This document shows positions 7,084 to 7,377 of a stretch of DNA of 7,377 nt, in pieces (position 1 is the first letter of the stretch; every line of letters starts with the position of its first letter). Source of the stretch: Caryophanales bacterium UBA3375. GTDB taxonomy: Bacteria; Bacillota_I; Bacilli_A; UBA3375. The stretch lies in assembly GCA_002359095.1 (NCBI GenBank), contig DEQD01000023.1, positions 1 through 7,377 of the forward strand, given 5' to 3'. The notes beneath the pieces were generated by a model. It saw only the letters and a list, made by a program, of their open reading frames with translations. It was not told where the DNA came from and ran no database searches. Made by a program: the position numbers and the translations under genes.

Positions 7084-7180
7084 TGGAGAAGTAACGATTT
7101 TTTAGACACAGTATCTATAATTGTTTTTATATTCTTCAGGTGATACATAACCTAATTTTCCGTTAATATGAATTTTTTTT
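7084..7180 (-). mobile_element. Truncated IS3-family insertion sequence, orfB-proximal end
   Basis: On the minus strand this piece holds the last codons of an IS3-family transposase and the terminal repeat, which ends with CA opposite the TG at 7084-7085. The terminal repeat (7084-7106) is the inverted partner of positions 1-23 of the window. The coding similarity stops near 7180, after which an in-frame stop is met at 7201-7203, so only the end of the element remains. Its transposase points leftward, towards the gene cluster, opposite to the copy at the left edge. Confidence 0.7.
7102..7179 (-). pseudogene. C-terminal remnant of an IS3-family transposase (integrase core end)
   Basis: Reading the minus strand up to the TAA at 7104-7102 gives about 25 codons that include IHINGKLGYVSPEEY. 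This matches the well-known C-terminal signature of IS3-family OrfB proteins (R-I/H...LGY-x-SP-x-EY), which lies at the very end of the rve integrase domain. The catalytic DDE residues are not present. Upstream the frame loses family similarity next to an A8 tract on the coding strand (T8 on the plus strand, 7172-7179) and then hits a stop, so this is a deletion remnant and not a working gene. Confidence 0.7.
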
Positions 7181-7205
7181 ACCAAATGCAATAACCGCTT
7201 TTACC

Positions 7206-7230
7206 TGTAAATGTCAACATTACATTTGCA
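7206..7230. repeat. Imperfect inverted repeat upstream of the right-edge gene, possible operator
   Basis: TGTAAATGT at 7206-7214 and ACATTTGCA at 7222-7230 pair at eight of nine positions around a seven-base spacer. The repeat sits about 45 bases ahead of the candidate -10 element at 7274. A dimeric transcription factor could bind there, but AT-rich DNA yields such dyads by chance and no regulator is known from the window. Confidence 0.25.
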
Positions 7231-7270
7231 CGCTATAGTGATAGTATAGAAAACATTAATCTAGTATATA

Positions 7271-7279
7271 TGTTATAAT
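7271..7279 (+). promoter_or_regulatory. Extended -10 promoter element for the right-edge gene
   Basis: TGTTATAAT combines the extended TGn motif with a perfect TATAAT at 7274-7279, 49 bases ahead of the start codon at 7329. No good -35 hexamer is present at the expected distance, which is common for extended -10 promoters. The upstream terminator and IS remnant separate this transcript from the T7SS cluster. Confidence 0.5.
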
Positions 7280-7328
7280 AAAATTGTTAATTAAAATGAA
7301 AACAATAATAAATAATAGGAGAATAACT

Positions 7329-7377
7329 ATGATGAGAAAAGCGAAAATTATAGCTTATAAATGTCAATATAAATTTG
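7329..7377 (+). CDS. Start of an unidentified gene, cut by the window edge
   Basis: An AGGAG at 7317-7321 lies seven bases ahead of tandem ATG codons at 7329 and 7332. The open frame then reads MMRKAKIIAYKCQYKF to the end of the window without a stop. The spacing and promoter make it a credible gene start, but sixteen residues give no basis for a function. It lies outside the IS remnant and probably belongs to the host region beyond the cluster. Confidence 0.55.
   Translation, partial: MMRKAKIIAYKCQYKF

Noticed and set aside
7226..7250. TTGCAC with TATAGA as a promoter for the right-edge gene
   Set aside because: The spacer is only 13 bases; the extended -10 element at 7271-7279 is a much better candidate.
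1..7377. CRISPR array, tRNA or rRNA genes
   Set aside because: No regularly spaced repeats and no cloverleaf- or rRNA-like GC-richer stretch were seen.

Overview
This is an AT-rich (roughly 30% G+C by eye) window from a low-GC Gram-positive bacterium (Firmicutes in the broad sense). The reasons are strong AGGAG-type ribosome binding sites, Gram-positive surface-protein architecture, and genes of the Firmicutes type VII secretion system (T7SSb). The genetic code looks standard: Trp is read from TGG and all stops are TAA or TAG. The sequence does not fix the genus. A gut-type Bacilli or Erysipelotrichia relative would fit, but that is only a guess.

Layout: positions 1-23 are the very end of an insertion sequence. 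From 95 to 7017 lie six closely packed genes, all on the plus strand: (1) an exported, C-terminally membrane-anchored surface protein; (2) a WXG100 (Esx-type) small secreted helical-hairpin protein, followed by a strong intrinsic terminator; (3) an unrecognised soluble 240-residue protein; (4) a 618-residue protein with an N-terminal serine-lipase-like domain (GNSLGG nucleophile elbow) and a long helical C-terminal part; (5) a polytopic membrane protein whose start overlaps the lipase gene; (6) a 680-residue protein with the extracellular N-terminal region of EsaA/YueB (YhgE/Pip superfamily), ending in one membrane segment instead of the usual multi-pass module. A second intrinsic terminator closes the cluster at 7030-7059. 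At 7084 begins another copy of the same insertion-sequence end in inverted orientation, carrying the last codons of an IS3-family transposase. A promoter and the first codons of a further gene follow at the right edge.

How the genes may work together (inference): the cluster looks like a T7SSb effector module. The nearest precedent is the Staphylococcus aureus lipase effector TslA, which has a 'reverse LXG' order (lipase first, helical secretion domain last), uses small helical partner proteins and is paired with an immunity protein. Here the WXG100 protein could be the secretion partner, the 240-residue protein a cytosolic adaptor or chaperone, the 618-residue protein the toxin, the polytopic protein the membrane-resident immunity factor, and the short EsaA-like protein a dedicated surface receptor or conduit. 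The T7SS motor EssC and the EssA, EssB and EsaB components are not in the window, so secretion would depend on genes elsewhere. The paired inward-facing IS ends suggest that the module sits, or once sat, in a mobile or IS-bounded segment.
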